The notes under the pieces are model-generated. The model did no database searches, was not told where the DNA came from, and saw only the letters and a list, made by a program, of their open reading frames with translations. Below are positions 35,719 through 45,962 of a stretch of 64,000 bases of DNA, in pieces. Source of the DNA: Hyphomicrobiales bacterium (GTDB lineage Bacteria; Pseudomonadota; Alphaproteobacteria; Rhizobiales; Rhodobiaceae); contig PKTR01000005.1 in the NCBI GenBank assembly GCA_002869065.1, positions 62,001-126,000 on the forward strand, written 5' to 3'. Within the stretch, counting starts at the first letter, position 1. Every line of letters begins with the position of its first letter. Position numbers and translations under genes: made by a program.

Positions 35719-37287
35719 ATGACCGTTGATGCCGCAAACGGCTCCGCCGCAGACCACGTAAAGATTTTCGACACCACCTTGCGCGACGGCGAACAGTCGC
35801 CGGGCGCCTCGATGACGCTCGAGGAAAAGATCGCCGTCGCCGAATTGCTGGACGAAATGAAGGTCGACATCATCGAGGCCGGCTTCCCGATCGCCTCCAA
35901 TGTCGACTTCGAGGCCGTCAGCGAAATCTCCAAGCGCGTCCAGAACGCCGCCGTCTGCGGCCTGGCCCGCGCCGGCGCCAAGGACATCGACCGCGCCGCC
36001 GAAGCCCTGAAGCACGCCCGCCAGCCGCGCATCCACACCTTCATCTCCACCAGCCCGGTGCACATGAAGTACAAGCTGCAGATGGAGCCGGAAACGGTCT
36101 ACGAGGCGGTTATCTCGAGTGTCACCCGCGCCCGCAACCACACCGACGACGTCGAGTGGAGCCCGGAAGACGGCACCCGCACCGAACACGACTTCCTGTG
36201 CCGCTGCATCGAGGCGGCGATCAAGGCCGGCGCCACCACCATCAACGTGCCCGACACCGTCGGTTACTCGACGCCGGAAGAATACTACGCCCTCATCGCC
36301 ATGCTGATGGACCGCGTGCCGAATGCCGATATGGCAACCTTCTCGACCCACTGCCACAACGATCTGGGCATGGCGGTCGCCAACTCGATCGCTGGCGTGC
36401 GCGCCGGTGCCCGTCAGATCGAATGCGCCGTCAATGGCCTGGGCGAACGCGCCGGCAACGCCGCGCTGGAAGAAGTCGTGATGGCACTGAAGACCCGCGG
36501 CGATATCCTGCCGTTCCAGACCCGCGTCGACTCGACCCTGTTGACCCGCGCCTCCAAGCTGGTGTCGGCCGTCACCGCCTTCCCGGTGCAGTACAACAAG
36601 GCCATCGTCGGCCGCAACGCCTTCGCGCATGAGTCCGGCATCCACCAGGACGGCATGCTGAAGAACGCCGAAACCTACGAGATCATGACGCCGGAATCGG
36701 TCGGCGTGAACGCGACCTCGCTGGTCATGGGCAAGCATTCGGGCCGCCACGCATTCCGCGAGAAGCTGAAGGAACTGGGCTACGAATTGGGCGAGAACGC
36801 CTTCGAGGATGCCTTCCGCCGCTTCAAGGATCTCGCCGACCGCAAGAAGCAGGTCTATGACGAGGACATCGAGGCGCTGGTCGATGAGGAACTGGGCACC
36901 GCCGACGACCGCATCAAGGTGATGGCGCTGACCGTCGTTGCCGGCTCCGTCGGTCCGCAGTTGGCGACGCTGACGCTGGCCGTCGACGGCGCGCACACCA
37001 CCGTGCAGGCGACCGGCAACGGCCCGGTCGATGCGACCTTCAACGCCATCAAGACCATCGTGCCGCACGAAAGCGTGCTGCAGCTCTATCAGGTCCACGC
37101 GGTCACCGAGGGCACCGACGCCCAGGCCGAGGTCTCGGTCAAGCTGCAGGAAGACGGCAAGACGGTGATCGGCCGCGGCGCCGACCCCGATACGCTGGTG
37201 GCTTCCGCCCGCGCCTATGTCCACGCCCTCAACAAGCTGATGGTCATGCGCGAACGCACCAAGCCGGGTGAGTTGAAGGTCGGCTGA
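35719..37287 (+). CDS. leuA: 2-isopropylmalate synthase
   Basis: First committed enzyme of leucine synthesis, 522 residues. FDTTLRDGEQSPGASM is the HMGL catalytic motif. The metal-binding histidines lie in THCHNDLGMAVANS, and HESGIHQDGMLKN closes the barrel. The C-terminal regulatory LeuA dimer domain (from about residue 395) binds leucine for feedback inhibition. AAGAAGGA precedes the ATG at 35719. It is preceded by a leucine-rich leader peptide and ends in an intrinsic terminator. Confidence 0.97.
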   Translation: MTVDAANGSAADHVKIFDTTLRDGEQSPGASMTLEEKIAVAELLDEMKVDIIEAGFPIASNVDFEAVSEISKRVQNAAVCGLARAGAKDIDRAAEALKHARQPRIHTFISTSPVHMKYKLQMEPETVYEAVISSVTRARNHTDDVEWSPEDGTRTEHDFLCRCIEAAIKAGATTINVPDTVGYSTPEEYYALIAMLMDRVPNADMATFSTHCHNDLGMAVANSIAGVRAGARQIECAVNGLGERAGNAALEEVVMALKTRGDILPFQTRVDSTLLTRASKLVSAVTAFPVQYNKAIVGRNAFAHESGIHQDGMLKNAETYEIMTPESVGVNATSLVMGKHSGRHAFREKLKELGYELGENAFEDAFRRFKDLADRKKQVYDEDIEALVDEELGTADDRIKVMALTVVAGSVGPQLATLTLAVDGAHTTVQATGNGPVDATFNAIKTIVPHESVLQLYQVHAVTEGTDAQAEVSVKLQEDGKTVIGRGADPDTLVASARAYVHALNKLMVMRERTKPGELKVG

Positions 37288-37313
37288 TCCGGGCTATCCG
37301 AGATGAAATGGAG

Positions 37314-37340
37314 AAGGCGGGCCAAAAGCCCGCCTTTTTT
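37314..37340 (+). terminator. Intrinsic terminator after leuA
   Basis: AAGGCGGGC pairs with GCCCGCCTT around CAAAA, followed by a T run. It lies 27 bp after the leuA stop. Confidence 0.93.
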
Positions 37341-37403
37341 CGTGGGTGTTGGTGATGGCCTACCCAATTGGCAGCAGGTTGCCACATGCCCGCCCCTCTC
37401 CGT

Positions 37404-37550
37404 CGTCATGCCGGGCTTGACCCGGCATCCAATGGCCTGGCCCCTTCATAGAAGTCGAAAAGGGTAAGACGCGGCTCGCCCAGCCCGCACCGGGCTACCT
37501 TGCGGAAAGGAGCAATGGACCCCGCGTCAAGCGCGGGGTGACGCGGAGTA
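37404..37550. repeat. Repeat family B, copy 3 (paired inverted palindromes, ~147 bp)
   Basis: The left arm at 37404-37430 reads CGTCATGCCGGG then CTTGACCCGGCATCC. The right arm at 37511-37550 reads AGCAATGGACCCCGCG, TCAAG, CGCGGGGTGACGCGGAG. The arms face each other with nearly the same total length as the family A elements. Confidence 0.7.
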
Positions 37551-37633
37551 CGTGGGGGAAATTCGGTGCGCCGAAAAGACGTTGCCGTAGCGTCGTGTCC
37601 ATCCTCACACGACGCCCTCCCTCAATCCTCATG

Positions 37634-37657
37634 CGTCATCCTCCGAGCCTCTCCCCT
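37634..37657. repeat. 24-bp extension unit of family A element 4
   Basis: The unit begins CGTCATCCTCCGAG and ends CTCTCCCCT, exactly 24 bp before the left palindrome at 37658. It resembles unit 5 of the tandem array at 3759-3782, which sits in the same register beside element 2. Confidence 0.7.
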
Positions 37658-37807
37658 CGTCATCCTCCGGCTTGACCGGAGGATCGGGCAGCGACCGGCC
37701 CAGCAGTGATGCATGCACGCGTGAGCAGGATACTCGTCACTGGTCGGCGCTCCAACACAACGCTTCCCGGATGGAGAACGATCCTCCGGTCAAGCCGGAG
37801 GATGACG
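37658..37807 (-). repeat. Repeat family A, element 4 (150 bp, reverse polarity)
   Basis: Inverted 29-bp ends at 37658-37686 and 37779-37807. Read on the minus strand, TTCTCCATCCGGG follows the right end, so the copy is oriented like element 2 and opposite to elements 1 and 3. Confidence 0.88.
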
Positions 37808-37853
37808 TGAGTGGATGGGTCGAAGTGCGACACTCAACCGTGAGACAGAAAAA

Positions 37854-38594
37854 CTAGTTCCCCGTCGCCTGCAGATATTCCCTGACCGCACCGCTGATAC
37901 CGAACAACAACGCGTCGGCGGTGATGCCGTGGCCGATGGAAACCTCGGCGATATAGGGCACGCGGCCCATCAGCGGCGGCAGGTTCCATAGGGTGAGATC
38001 GTGGCCGGCATTGATGCCGAGCCCGGCGCTGCGAGCGGCCTCGGCGACTTCGGCGATCGACTCGATGGCGCGCGCGGCCTCAGCCGGATCGTCATAGGTC
38101 GCGCCATAGGGGCCGGTGTAGATCTCGACGCGGTCGGCGCCGATGTCGGCCGCGCGCGGCGGCTGTTCCGGATCGTCCGGGTCGACGAACAGCGATACCC
38201 GCATGCCACCCGCCTTCAGCCGCCCGATCACATCCTTCAGCATCACCCGGTTGGCCGGGATATCCCAGCCGTGGTCGGAGGTCGACTGCTTCGGGTCGTC
38301 CGGCACCAGCGTCACCTGATCGGGCCGATGCGCCTCTACGAGCCGCAGGAAGTCGTCGCTCGGATAACCCTCGATGTTGAATTCGGCACCGGCGAACTCG
38401 GCAACCACCTCTTTGATCGCCGGCACGTCGCTGCGGCGAATATGACGCTCATCCGGGCGCGGATGCACGGTCAGCCCGTGCGCCCCGGCTTCAAGCGCCA
38501 TACGGCCGATCCCGGTGACACTCGGCCACGGCAGATCGCGCCGGTTGCGCAGCATGGCAATCGCATTGAGGTTGACGGAGAGACGTGTCGGCAT
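37854..38594 (-). CDS. pdxJ: Pyridoxine 5'-phosphate synthase
   Basis: Condenses deoxyxylulose 5-phosphate with aminoacetone phosphate in the DXP-dependent vitamin B6 pathway. The product has 246 residues. [16 protein letters not shown] opens the barrel, [16 protein letters not shown] holds catalytic His and Arg residues, and [16 protein letters not shown] carries another active-site histidine. It is transcribed downstream of recN on the same strand after a 112-bp gap. pdxJ occupies the place where ligA often sits after recN in related genomes. Confidence 0.96.
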   Translation of the reverse strand: MPTRLSVNLNAIAMLRNRRDLPWPSVTGIGRMALEAGAHGLTVHPRPDERHIRRSDVPAIKEVVAEFAGAEFNIEGYPSDDFLRLVEAHRPDQVTLVPDDPKQSTSDHGWDIPANRVMLKDVIGRLKAGGMRVSLFVDPDDPEQPPRAADIGADRVEIYTGPYGATYDDPAEAARAIESIAEVAEAARSAGLGINAGHDLTLWNLPPLMGRVPYIAEVSIGHGITADALLFGISGAVREYLQATGN

Positions 38595-38706
38595 CGGCTT
38601 TCACCCGCTCTGAAGTGCGAAAATACGCACATAAATCACCGAGGACGAAAAGGAAACACAACGGCACGGGAAAGGTGCTGCGCGTTTTGGGAATAGGTTG
38701 CGAAAT

Positions 38707-40368
38707 TCAGGCGCCGATCAGCCGGTCGGCGGCAGCCCGCGCCTCGTCCGTGACGGTGGCACCGGCGAGCATGCGCGCGACTTCCTCGCGCCGCTGTTTG
38801 GCATCGAGCGGGATCAACCGGGTGGTCACGAGATCCGGCCCGGTCTCTTCCTTGGCGACCTGCATGTGGCTCGACGCGGAGGCCGCCACCTGCGGCGCAT
38901 GGGTGACGGCGACCACCTGAACCCGCTCGGCAAGCCGTGCCAGCCGCACGCCGATGGCTTCGGCCACGGCACCGCCGACACCGGTGTCGATTTCGTCGAA
39001 AATGAGCGTCGGCGCCGAGCCCTTGTCGGCCAGCGAAACCTTCAGCGCGAGCAGAAAGCGCGCCAGTTCGCCGCCGGACGCGATCTTCATCATCGGCCCC
39101 GGCTTGGTGCCCGGATTGGTCTGCACCCAGAATTCGACCGTATCGATGCCTTCCGCCGCCCGCACCGAGGCGTCATGGGTCAGCCGAACGGAAAAATGCG
39201 CCCGCTCCAGCTTCAGCGCCGGCAGTTCTCCATCGACGGCCTTTTCAAGCAAAATGGCCGTTTCCTTGCGCCGTTCGCTCAGCGCGGCAGCGGCCTTGTC
39301 GTAAGCCTTCTCGGCACTAGCGGCTTCGGCTTCGAGTTGCGCCAGCGCATCCTCACCGGCGTCGAGATCGGCGAGATCGGTTTCCATCTGCGCCAAAAGC
39401 CCGACCAGATCATCGACCGGCACGCGGAACTTTCGCGCCGCTGCGCGCAGCGCGAACAGCCGTTCCTCGGTCTCTTCCAGTTCGCGCGGATTGTAGTCGG
39501 TCGCGGCAAGCGCGGCCTCCAGCCCGGCGCGCACGTCTTCCAGCAAATCGATCGACTTGCCGAGCGCATCGACCGTCGGCTCAAGCAGGCCCGGCGCCTG
39601 TTCCATCTTGCGCTCGAGCCGGCGTAGCAGACTGGCGAGCGTCGGAATCGGCGAGGCTGGCCCTCCGATCGTCTCATTGGCTTCGTTGATGTCGCCGGCG
39701 ATCTTTTCCGCCCGCATCATCGCCTGGCGCCGCTCGGCGAGCTCGATCTCCTCGCCCGGCTGCGGATCGAGCCTGTTGAGCTCCTCGACCGAAGCGCGCA
39801 GATAGTCGGCCTCGCGGCGGGCTTCCTCGATGCGCGCCCTATGGGCCTTCAGCTTGCGCTGCGCATCGCCCAGCGCACGGTGGATTTTCCCGAGCGCCTC
39901 GACCTCGGACTCGTGGCCACCGAAGGCATCAAGCAGCTCGCGGTGGTGGGAAGGGTCGACCAGCGCCCGGTCGTCGTGCTGGCCGTGGATCTCGACCAGC
40001 GCCCGACCGATCTCGCGCATCAGCGTGACGCTGACCTGCTGATCGTTGACGAAGGCGCGGCTGCGCCCGTCGCCGGACTGAACACGGCGCAGGATCACGT
40101 CGCCGTCTGCCTCGATATCGTTGTCTTCGAGCAGTCGCCGTACCGGATGATTGATCACCAGATCGAACACGGCGGTGACCTGACCGCGCTCCGCGCCATG
40201 CCGCACCAGCCCGGCATCGCCGCGCGCGCCAAGCGCCATCGACAGCGAGTCGAGCACGATCGACTTGCCGGCGCCGGTTTCGCCGGTCAGCACGGTCATG
40301 CCGTCATTGAAGGAAATATCGAGACGGTCGATGAGAACGATGTCACGGATCGAAAGCGCAGACAGCAT
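38707..40368 (-). CDS. recN: DNA repair protein RecN
   Basis: An SMC-like ATPase for double-strand-break repair, 553 residues. Walker A is LTGETGAGKSIVLDSL near residue 30, a central coiled-coil stretch follows (about 150-380, rich in Glu/Arg/Ala), the signature is IASGGELARFLLALKV, and Walker B is PTLIFDEIDTGVGG. It is downstream of bamD on the same strand (131-bp gap). recN commonly follows the ftsZ-lpxC-bamD block in this order. Confidence 0.96.
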   Translation of the reverse strand: MLSALSIRDIVLIDRLDISFNDGMTVLTGETGAGKSIVLDSLSMALGARGDAGLVRHGAERGQVTAVFDLVINHPVRRLLEDNDIEADGDVILRRVQSGDGRSRAFVNDQQVSVTLMREIGRALVEIHGQHDDRALVDPSHHRELLDAFGGHESEVEALGKIHRALGDAQRKLKAHRARIEEARREADYLRASVEELNRLDPQPGEEIELAERRQAMMRAEKIAGDINEANETIGGPASPIPTLASLLRRLERKMEQAPGLLEPTVDALGKSIDLLEDVRAGLEAALAATDYNPRELEETEERLFALRAAARKFRVPVDDLVGLLAQMETDLADLDAGEDALAQLEAEAASAEKAYDKAAAALSERRKETAILLEKAVDGELPALKLERAHFSVRLTHDASVRAAEGIDTVEFWVQTNPGTKPGPMMKIASGGELARFLLALKVSLADKGSAPTLIFDEIDTGVGGAVAEAIGVRLARLAERVQVVAVTHAPQVAASASSHMQVAKEETGPDLVTTRLIPLDAKQRREEVARMLAGATVTDEARAAADRLIGA

Positions 40369-40499
40369 GACGACCGATCACGTCCCTCTCGTCAAAGCGT
40401 GGTGCCGGGTCCGCCTCACGCCCCCCGTCTGCAAGGACACGCTATCATATTCGGATCGGCTGCCCCCACCCGCCAGGATGGGAAAAACGCGCCGTTTCC

Positions 40500-41366
40500 T
40501 CAGATAATATTCGATGCCGACTTGAAGGCCTTGCTGATCCAGCTGCCTTCGTGCTCCTGCGGCTCGTAGCCACCCTTCTGCAGCAGCGCGTAGGCATCCT
40601 TGTACCAACTGCTGTCCGGGAAGTTGTGGCCGAGCACGGCAGCAGCCGTCTGCGCCTCGGTGATGACACCCAGCGAATAGTAGGATTCGGTCAGGCGCGC
40701 CAGCGCTTCTTCGACGTGACGCGTCGTCTGGTATGCCGAAATGACGTTACGGAACCGGCTGATGGCGCCGACATAGTTGCGCCGCTCCAGATAGTAGCGG
40801 CCGACTTCCATTTCCTTGCCGGCAAGCTGATCGCGTGTGATCATGATCTTGCGGCGGGCATCGTCGGCATATTCCGACTGCGGATATTTCTCGACCACCT
40901 CGGTCATCGCCGCGAGCGCCCGTTCGGTCAGTTCCTGATCGCGTGTCACGTCCGGAATCTGATGGAAATAGGACTGGCCGACGATATAGAGCGCGTAGGC
41001 CGCTTCCGGGCTGCCCGGGAACAGGGTCGCGAACCGGCGCCCCGCGTTGATCGCCTCTTCGTAGCGCCCTGCCGTGTAGTTGGTGTAGGCGGACATCACC
41101 AGCGACTTGCGTGCATAGCCCGAATAGGGATGCACCTGGTCGACTTCCTCGAACTTCTTGGCCGCATCCGCGAGCTTGCCCGCGTTCGAAAGCGCCAGAC
41201 CCTCATTGTACAGCTGGTCAGCCGTTGTGTTGTCGAGCGCCAGATCGTCAGCGTCATTCGACGAGCACGCGCCAAGCGCGACCGCTGCCGTCATCGCGAC
41301 GGCAAGACCTGCACGCCGGGAAAGGGAAACGATCTGCCGACTACGATTGAGTGAACGCTGAACCAT
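40500..41366 (-). CDS. bamD: Outer-membrane assembly lipoprotein BamD
   Basis: A component of the beta-barrel assembly machine, 288 residues. A lipoprotein signal ends in AVALGAC, with lipidated Cys at about residue 34. TPR-like repeats follow (LYNEGLALSNAGKLADAAKKFEEV, YEEAINAGRRFATLFP and others), matching the ComL/YfiO layout. The ATG at 41366 is chosen because it gives a proper lipoprotein signal; the open frame extends further upstream without support. It lies between lpxC and recN on the same strand. Confidence 0.94.
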   Translation of the reverse strand: MVQRSLNRSRQIVSLSRRAGLAVAMTAAVALGACSSNDADDLALDNTTADQLYNEGLALSNAGKLADAAKKFEEVDQVHPYSGYARKSLVMSAYTNYTAGRYEEAINAGRRFATLFPGSPEAAYALYIVGQSYFHQIPDVTRDQELTERALAAMTEVVEKYPQSEYADDARRKIMITRDQLAGKEMEVGRYYLERRNYVGAISRFRNVISAYQTTRHVEEALARLTESYYSLGVITEAQTAAAVLGHNFPDSSWYKDAYALLQKGGYEPQEHEGSWISKAFKSASNII

Positions 41367-41580
41367 ATCCGAGCCTGAACGAGGGTGAACAAAAGTCTGT
41401 CCGGCACCGCCAAGCACCGAACCTGCAAGGCCTTTTACCGCAATTGGCCCTGCCATGCCACGCGAACTGACCCGGCAATCGAGCTTTTTTATGACTGCAG
41501 GCGAAATTTCGCCCTCTTCATACGCGAAGCGACGCCCTTCGACGCCGCTCCAGATGGCCAAAAGCCGTCCCAAATCGCGC

Positions 41581-42531
41581 TTAGCTGTAATCCGGCCCCA
41601 TCGCCGGAACCGTAAGACCGGCACCCACTTCGGCATGGCCGGCGCTGCGCCGCACCGGACCTTCGACGATCCGCCAGGCGGTCGGGTCCGCGAACATCGC
41701 TTGCAGAACGGTGAAATTGAGCCGGTGGCCGCCCTTGTAGGAGCGGTAGAGACCGAGAATCGGCAGACCCGACAGCGCCAGATCGCCCACCGCGTCGAGC
41801 GCTTTGTGGCGAACGAACTCGTCGCTCCAGCGAGTGCCTTCCGGGTTCAGCACCCGGTCATCGGCGATCGCCACGGAATTCTCCAGCGACGAGCCGAGCG
41901 CATAACCGAGCTGCCACAGCTTTTCGACGTCGCGCACCAGACCGAAGGTCCGGGCCCGCGCGAGATCGCGGCGGAACACGGTCGGCGACAGATCCGCTTC
42001 GAAGCTCTGACGGCCGATCAGCGGCGTCGGGAAATCGATGGTGACCTCGAGCCGCGAACCATTGTAGGGGCGCAGCTCGCCGTAAGCATCGCCCTTGTCG
42101 ACGCGAACCGGCTTCAGCACCTCGATAAAGCGACGCGGCCGCGACTGGACGACGCGGCCGACGGAATCGATGGCATCGACAAAGGCACCGGAGCTGCCGT
42201 CCATGACCGGCACTTCGACGCCCTCGATCTCGATGATGACGTTATCGATCATGAGGCCGCGCAACGCTGCCATCAGGTGCTCGACGGTAGCGATCGTCAC
42301 ACCGTTCGAGCCGGCCAGAACAGTGCACAGCTCGGTCGCTGTGACCGCACGCCACTCGGCGCTGATTTCGGCTTCCTTGCCCGAGCGCGGGTCCGTGATC
42401 TGGAACAGGATGCCGGTGTCGACATCGGCGGGGTGCATCGTCATGGAAACCGGCGCACCGCTGTGAACACCGACCCCCGAAAGCGTAACCTGGTCACCAA
42501 TGGTGGCTTGCAGACCGTCGCTACGCCCCAT
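41581..42531 (-). CDS. lpxC: UDP-3-O-acyl-N-acetylglucosamine deacetylase
   Basis: A zinc enzyme for the committed step of lipid A synthesis, 316 residues. Its presence shows an LPS-type outer membrane. The motifs TIATVEHLMAALRG (zinc His), VMDGSSGAFVDAI and FVRHKALDAVGDLALSG (zinc His and Asp) are visible. AAGGA lies 7 bases upstream of the ATG at 42531. It follows ftsZ after a 273-bp gap holding a terminator-like hairpin, so it may have its own promoter. Confidence 0.97.
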   Translation of the reverse strand: MGRSDGLQATIGDQVTLSGVGVHSGAPVSMTMHPADVDTGILFQITDPRSGKEAEISAEWRAVTATELCTVLAGSNGVTIATVEHLMAALRGLMIDNVIIEIEGVEVPVMDGSSGAFVDAIDSVGRVVQSRPRRFIEVLKPVRVDKGDAYGELRPYNGSRLEVTIDFPTPLIGRQSFEADLSPTVFRRDLARARTFGLVRDVEKLWQLGYALGSSLENSVAIADDRVLNPEGTRWSDEFVRHKALDAVGDLALSGLPILGLYRSYKGGHRLNFTVLQAMFADPTAWRIVEGPVRRSAGHAEVGAGLTVPAMGPDYS

Positions 42532-42734
42532 GACAATTCCTTTCACTGTATTCCGGCGACCCGTACCCTGTCGCCCTCTGCCGCCGTGTGGACAAAACCC
42601 CATCGCATCACGTGGCCTGATGTGTCAGGCCGCACAATACCCGCGGCAACCGTTCAAACAAAATCAAGCTTTCTTACGATTTGTTACCGATGAAATAATT
42701 CTAACCCATTGAAAACAAACGCCACAATGAACGA

Positions 42735-42760
42735 GGGGCACGCTCGCTTGAGCATGCCCC
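42735..42760 (-). terminator. Hairpin after ftsZ (likely terminator)
   Basis: GGGGCATGCTC and GAGCGTGCCCC pair around AAGC on the minus strand (one G-U), about 45 bp past the ftsZ stop. There is no long T run, so termination strength is uncertain. Confidence 0.6.
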
Positions 42761-42804
42761 TGCGTTAACCATTTTACCGGCCGGGGCGCTGCCCCGGCGT
42801 CGTG

Positions 42805-44541
42805 TCAGTTCGCCTGGCGACGCAGGAAAGCCGGGATCTCGAGTTGATCCTCATCCTGCTGTGCCTGGTGGGCCGGAACCTGGCGTCCATGAGGGTCGAG
42901 TTCGGCCTGCCGGCTGCGCGGCTTCGCCTCGGCTGCTGCCGGACGCGGTGCCGGCTGCTTGGCGAATTCCGACGGTGCCTTGCGCGGTGCAGGTGCTGCC
43001 GGGCGCGATGCTTCGGAACGCGGAGCAGCCGCCTTCGGCGCCTGTGCCCGCATGTCCATCGGCGGTGCGTGCCGGACCGTCTCGTCATCCATTTCATCAT
43101 GATCGTCACGACGGCCAAGACCGCTGGCGAGACGACGAAGCAGACCCATCGGACGACGCGACTCATCGTCATGATCGTCCTCGGAACCGCGGATTTCCTT
43201 TTGCGCGATGTGCGGGAAATCCTCGACCTTGGGCATGCGCGGCGCCCGTTCCGGGCGTTCCGCAACCGGCGGCACATACGGCTCGGCGACCATTTCCGGC
43301 TCTTCCGCGACGATCGGCTCGTCGTCGATTTCCGGTTCCGGCTCACGCGCCTCGGCAACCGAGGCTTCCGGCTGATACGGCTCGATCAGCACGTCCGGAT
43401 CGCTCGACGCCGTCACCGGCGTCGCGCGCGGTGCGACCGGGCGAGCCGATTCTTCCGCCTTGGCCGGTGTGGCAAGCGCCTTTTCGACTGCGGCCTCGGC
43501 CGGCTTCGAGACCTTCTTCAACCGCGCGGCGAGCTCCGCCATGCGGGTTTCGGAATTGTCTGCTTCGGCAGCAAGCGCGCGATCGATGCCGGTGGCAACC
43601 ACCGACACGCGAATCAGACCCTCGAGGCTGTCATCGAAAGTGGCGCCGAGGATGATATTGGCTTCCTGATCGACTTCCTCGCGAATCCGGGTTGCGGCTT
43701 CGTCGACTTCGAACAGCGTCAGATCGCTGCCGCCGGTGATCGAAATCAGCAGGCCGCGAGCGCCCTTCATGGTGGTCTCGTCGAGCAGCGGATTGGCGAT
43801 CGCGGCTTCTGCCGCCTGCAGCGCCCGCTTCTCGCCGGACGCTTCGCCGGTACCCATCATCGCCTTGCCCATGGCGCGCATGATCGAGCGCACGTCGGCG
43901 AAATCGAGATTGATCAGGCCTTCCTTCACCATCAGGTCGGTGATGCAGGCAACGCCCGAATAGAGAACCTGATCGGCCATCGCGAAGGCGTCGGCAAAGG
44001 TCGTCTTGTCGTTGGCGATGCGGAACAGGTTCTGGTTCGGAATGACGATCAGCGTATCGACATTCTTCTGCAGTTCCTCGATGCCGGCGTCGGCAACCTT
44101 CATTCGCCGCTGGCCTTCGAAGTGGAACGGCTTCGTGACAACACCGACGGTCAGGATACCCTGTTCCCGCGCAGCCTTGGCCAGCACCGGCGCCGCGCCC
44201 GTGCCCGTGCCACCGCCCATACCGGCGGTGACGAACACCATATGCGCGCCTGACAGGTGGTCGTTGATCTCGTCGATCACCTCTTCAGCGGCCGCCTTGC
44301 CGACTTCCGGCTGCGACCCCGCGCCGAGACCTTCGGTCACGGCCACGCCCATCTGCACGATGCGTTCGGCTTTCGACTGGGTCAGCGCCTGTGCATCGGT
44401 ATTCGCGACAACGAAGTCGCATCCCTGCAGGCCGGCTTCGATCATGTTGTTGACCGCGTTGCCGCCCGCCCCACCGACGCCGAAAACGGTAATCCGCGGC
44501 TTCAGCTCGGTGATATCCGGCATTTTCAAATTGATGGTCAT
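42805..44541 (-). CDS. ftsZ: Cell division protein FtsZ
   Basis: A tubulin-like GTPase forming the division ring, 578 residues. [15 protein letters not shown] is at the N-terminus, the GTP motif is [12 protein letters not shown], and the T7 synergy loop is [11 protein letters not shown]. After the globular domain (about residue 320) comes a very long acidic/proline-rich linker and the conserved C-terminal peptide [12 protein letters not shown], which binds FtsA. Long linkers of this kind are typical of alphaproteobacteria. The ATG at 44541 ([16 protein letters not shown]) is favoured over a 23-codon upstream extension. A 95-bp gap follows ftsA. Confidence 0.96.
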   Translation of the reverse strand: MTINLKMPDITELKPRITVFGVGGAGGNAVNNMIEAGLQGCDFVVANTDAQALTQSKAERIVQMGVAVTEGLGAGSQPEVGKAAAEEVIDEINDHLSGAHMVFVTAGMGGGTGTGAAPVLAKAAREQGILTVGVVTKPFHFEGQRRMKVADAGIEELQKNVDTLIVIPNQNLFRIANDKTTFADAFAMADQVLYSGVACITDLMVKEGLINLDFADVRSIMRAMGKAMMGTGEASGEKRALQAAEAAIANPLLDETTMKGARGLLISITGGSDLTLFEVDEAATRIREEVDQEANIILGATFDDSLEGLIRVSVVATGIDRALAAEADNSETRMAELAARLKKVSKPAEAAVEKALATPAKAEESARPVAPRATPVTASSDPDVLIEPYQPEASVAEAREPEPEIDDEPIVAEEPEMVAEPYVPPVAERPERAPRMPKVEDFPHIAQKEIRGSEDDHDDESRRPMGLLRRLASGLGRRDDHDEMDDETVRHAPPMDMRAQAPKAAAPRSEASRPAAPAPRKAPSEFAKQPAPRPAAAEAKPRSRQAELDPHGRQVPAHQAQQDEDQLEIPAFLRRQAN

Positions 44542-44636
44542 TGCACCCTCATGTGCTTCATCCGCGGCCGCATTACTGTCGACCTCATGTGCGTAGTCTT
44601 CGTCCTTCACCGGCGGGCCTCACTTTCCCTCGGTTT

Positions 44637-45962
44637 TCAGAAACTCTCCCTGAACCATTGCCCGACGCGAGCGAGGTATCCCTCGGTTCCCGTGAGCCGG
44701 TTTTTTGTATGTCGAGTTTCGAATTGCTCGATTTGTGCCACCTGCGGGTAGATCAACAGACCGACCGCCGCGGCAAATCCGGGCCCTTTTGCAGCTTCCG
44801 GCAGCCCGGCAATGCCGAGCGGCCGTCCAAGCCGCACGTTGCGACCAAGGACCCTACGTGCCACCTCAGCCAGCCCTGTGAGCTGGCTTGCGCCCCCGGT
44901 GAGCACGATTCGCTTACCGACCCGTCCCGTGTAGCCCGACGCATTCAGCCGGTCGCGGACGAGTTCGAGAATTTCTTCGACCCGCGGGCGGATGATCTGG
45001 GTCACCGTGCCGCGCGGAACGTGAGTGGGAATATCGCGGTCGTCTTCGCTGACGGGGGGAACCGTCAGCACGTCGCGATCGTCGAGCGCCGAACCGATGG
45101 CGCTGCCGTGCAAGGTCTTGATGCGCTCGGCATCCTGCAGCCTGGTCGACAGGCCGCGCGCCAGATCCATCGTCACGTGATGGCCGCCGATCGCGATCGA
45201 GTCGACGTGCACCACCTGGCCTTCGCTGAACACCGCGATCGAGGTCGTGCCGCCGCCCATGTCGATACAGGCCGCGCCGAGTTCGGATTCGTCGTCGACC
45301 AGCGAGGCGAGGCCGCTCGCATAGGGCGTCGCGACCATCGTCTCGACGTCGAGATGGCTGCGGCTGATGGTCAGCTCCATGTTGCGCACGGGCGCTGCAT
45401 CCGCCGTCACCACATGCATGTCCACGCCGAGCTTGCCGCCGATCATGTTGCGCGGATCGCGAATGCCGCGATTGCCGTCGAGCGCGTAGCCGATCGGCAG
45501 CGAATGCACGACGAGGCAGCCGTCACGCGTCGTCTGCTGGCTGCCGGCTTCGAGCACGCGCTGAATATCAGCCTCGCGAACCGCCGTGCCGTCGAGCCGC
45601 ACGCTCGCCGAAAGGGTCTCGCTGGCGAGCCGCCCGCAGGTCACGTTGACGATCAGCGATTCGATGGTCACGCCGGCCATGCGTTCGGCCGAATCGACCG
45701 CCTGACGGATCGCCTGTTCGGCCGCGTCGAGATCGACGACCACACCGGACTTGATGCCGCGCGAGCGCTGATAACCGAAGCCGAGCACTTCCATCGTGTG
45801 AGTGCGGCCAAGCAGTTCGTCGGCGCCCTCACGCGGGCGCAGCCGCGCCACCAGCGAGCAGATCTTGGTCGAGCCCACATCGAGCACGGACACGATTACC
45901 GGCCGCCGGTTCGACAACGGCTTCATGCGCGGCACGCGGCGGGGAGAGGACGACGACATCAT
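44637..45962 (-). CDS. ftsA: Cell division protein FtsA
   Basis: An actin-like protein that anchors FtsZ to the membrane, 441 residues. The nucleotide motifs are LDVGSTKICSLVA (phosphate 1), CIDMGGGTTSIAVF (phosphate 2) and IVLTGGASQLTGL (adenosine). The 1C subdomain region follows phosphate 1. The C-terminal amphipathic helix is LARVGQWFRESF, the membrane-targeting sequence. Its start overlaps the ftsQ stop as ATGA. Confidence 0.96.
   Translation of the reverse strand: MMSSSSPRRVPRMKPLSNRRPVIVSVLDVGSTKICSLVARLRPREGADELLGRTHTMEVLGFGYQRSRGIKSGVVVDLDAAEQAIRQAVDSAERMAGVTIESLIVNVTCGRLASETLSASVRLDGTAVREADIQRVLEAGSQQTTRDGCLVVHSLPIGYALDGNRGIRDPRNMIGGKLGVDMHVVTADAAPVRNMELTISRSHLDVETMVATPYASGLASLVDDESELGAACIDMGGGTTSIAVFSEGQVVHVDSIAIGGHHVTMDLARGLSTRLQDAERIKTLHGSAIGSALDDRDVLTVPPVSEDDRDIPTHVPRGTVTQIIRPRVEEILELVRDRLNASGYTGRVGKRIVLTGGASQLTGLAEVARRVLGRNVRLGRPLGIAGLPEAAKGPGFAAAVGLLIYPQVAQIEQFETRHTKNRLTGTEGYLARVGQWFRESF

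Larger units (their letters stand above)
37288..37853. other. Intergenic region between convergent leuA and pdxJ, repeat-rich
   Basis: No credible gene in these 566 bases. It contains the leuA terminator, a family B pair (37404-37550) and family A element 4 with a 24-bp extension (37634-37807). Confidence 0.7.

Noticed and set aside
42532-42734. A strong lpxC promoter
   Set aside because: Hexamers such as TTGAAC can be found on the minus strand, but no convincing -10 lies at the right spacing.
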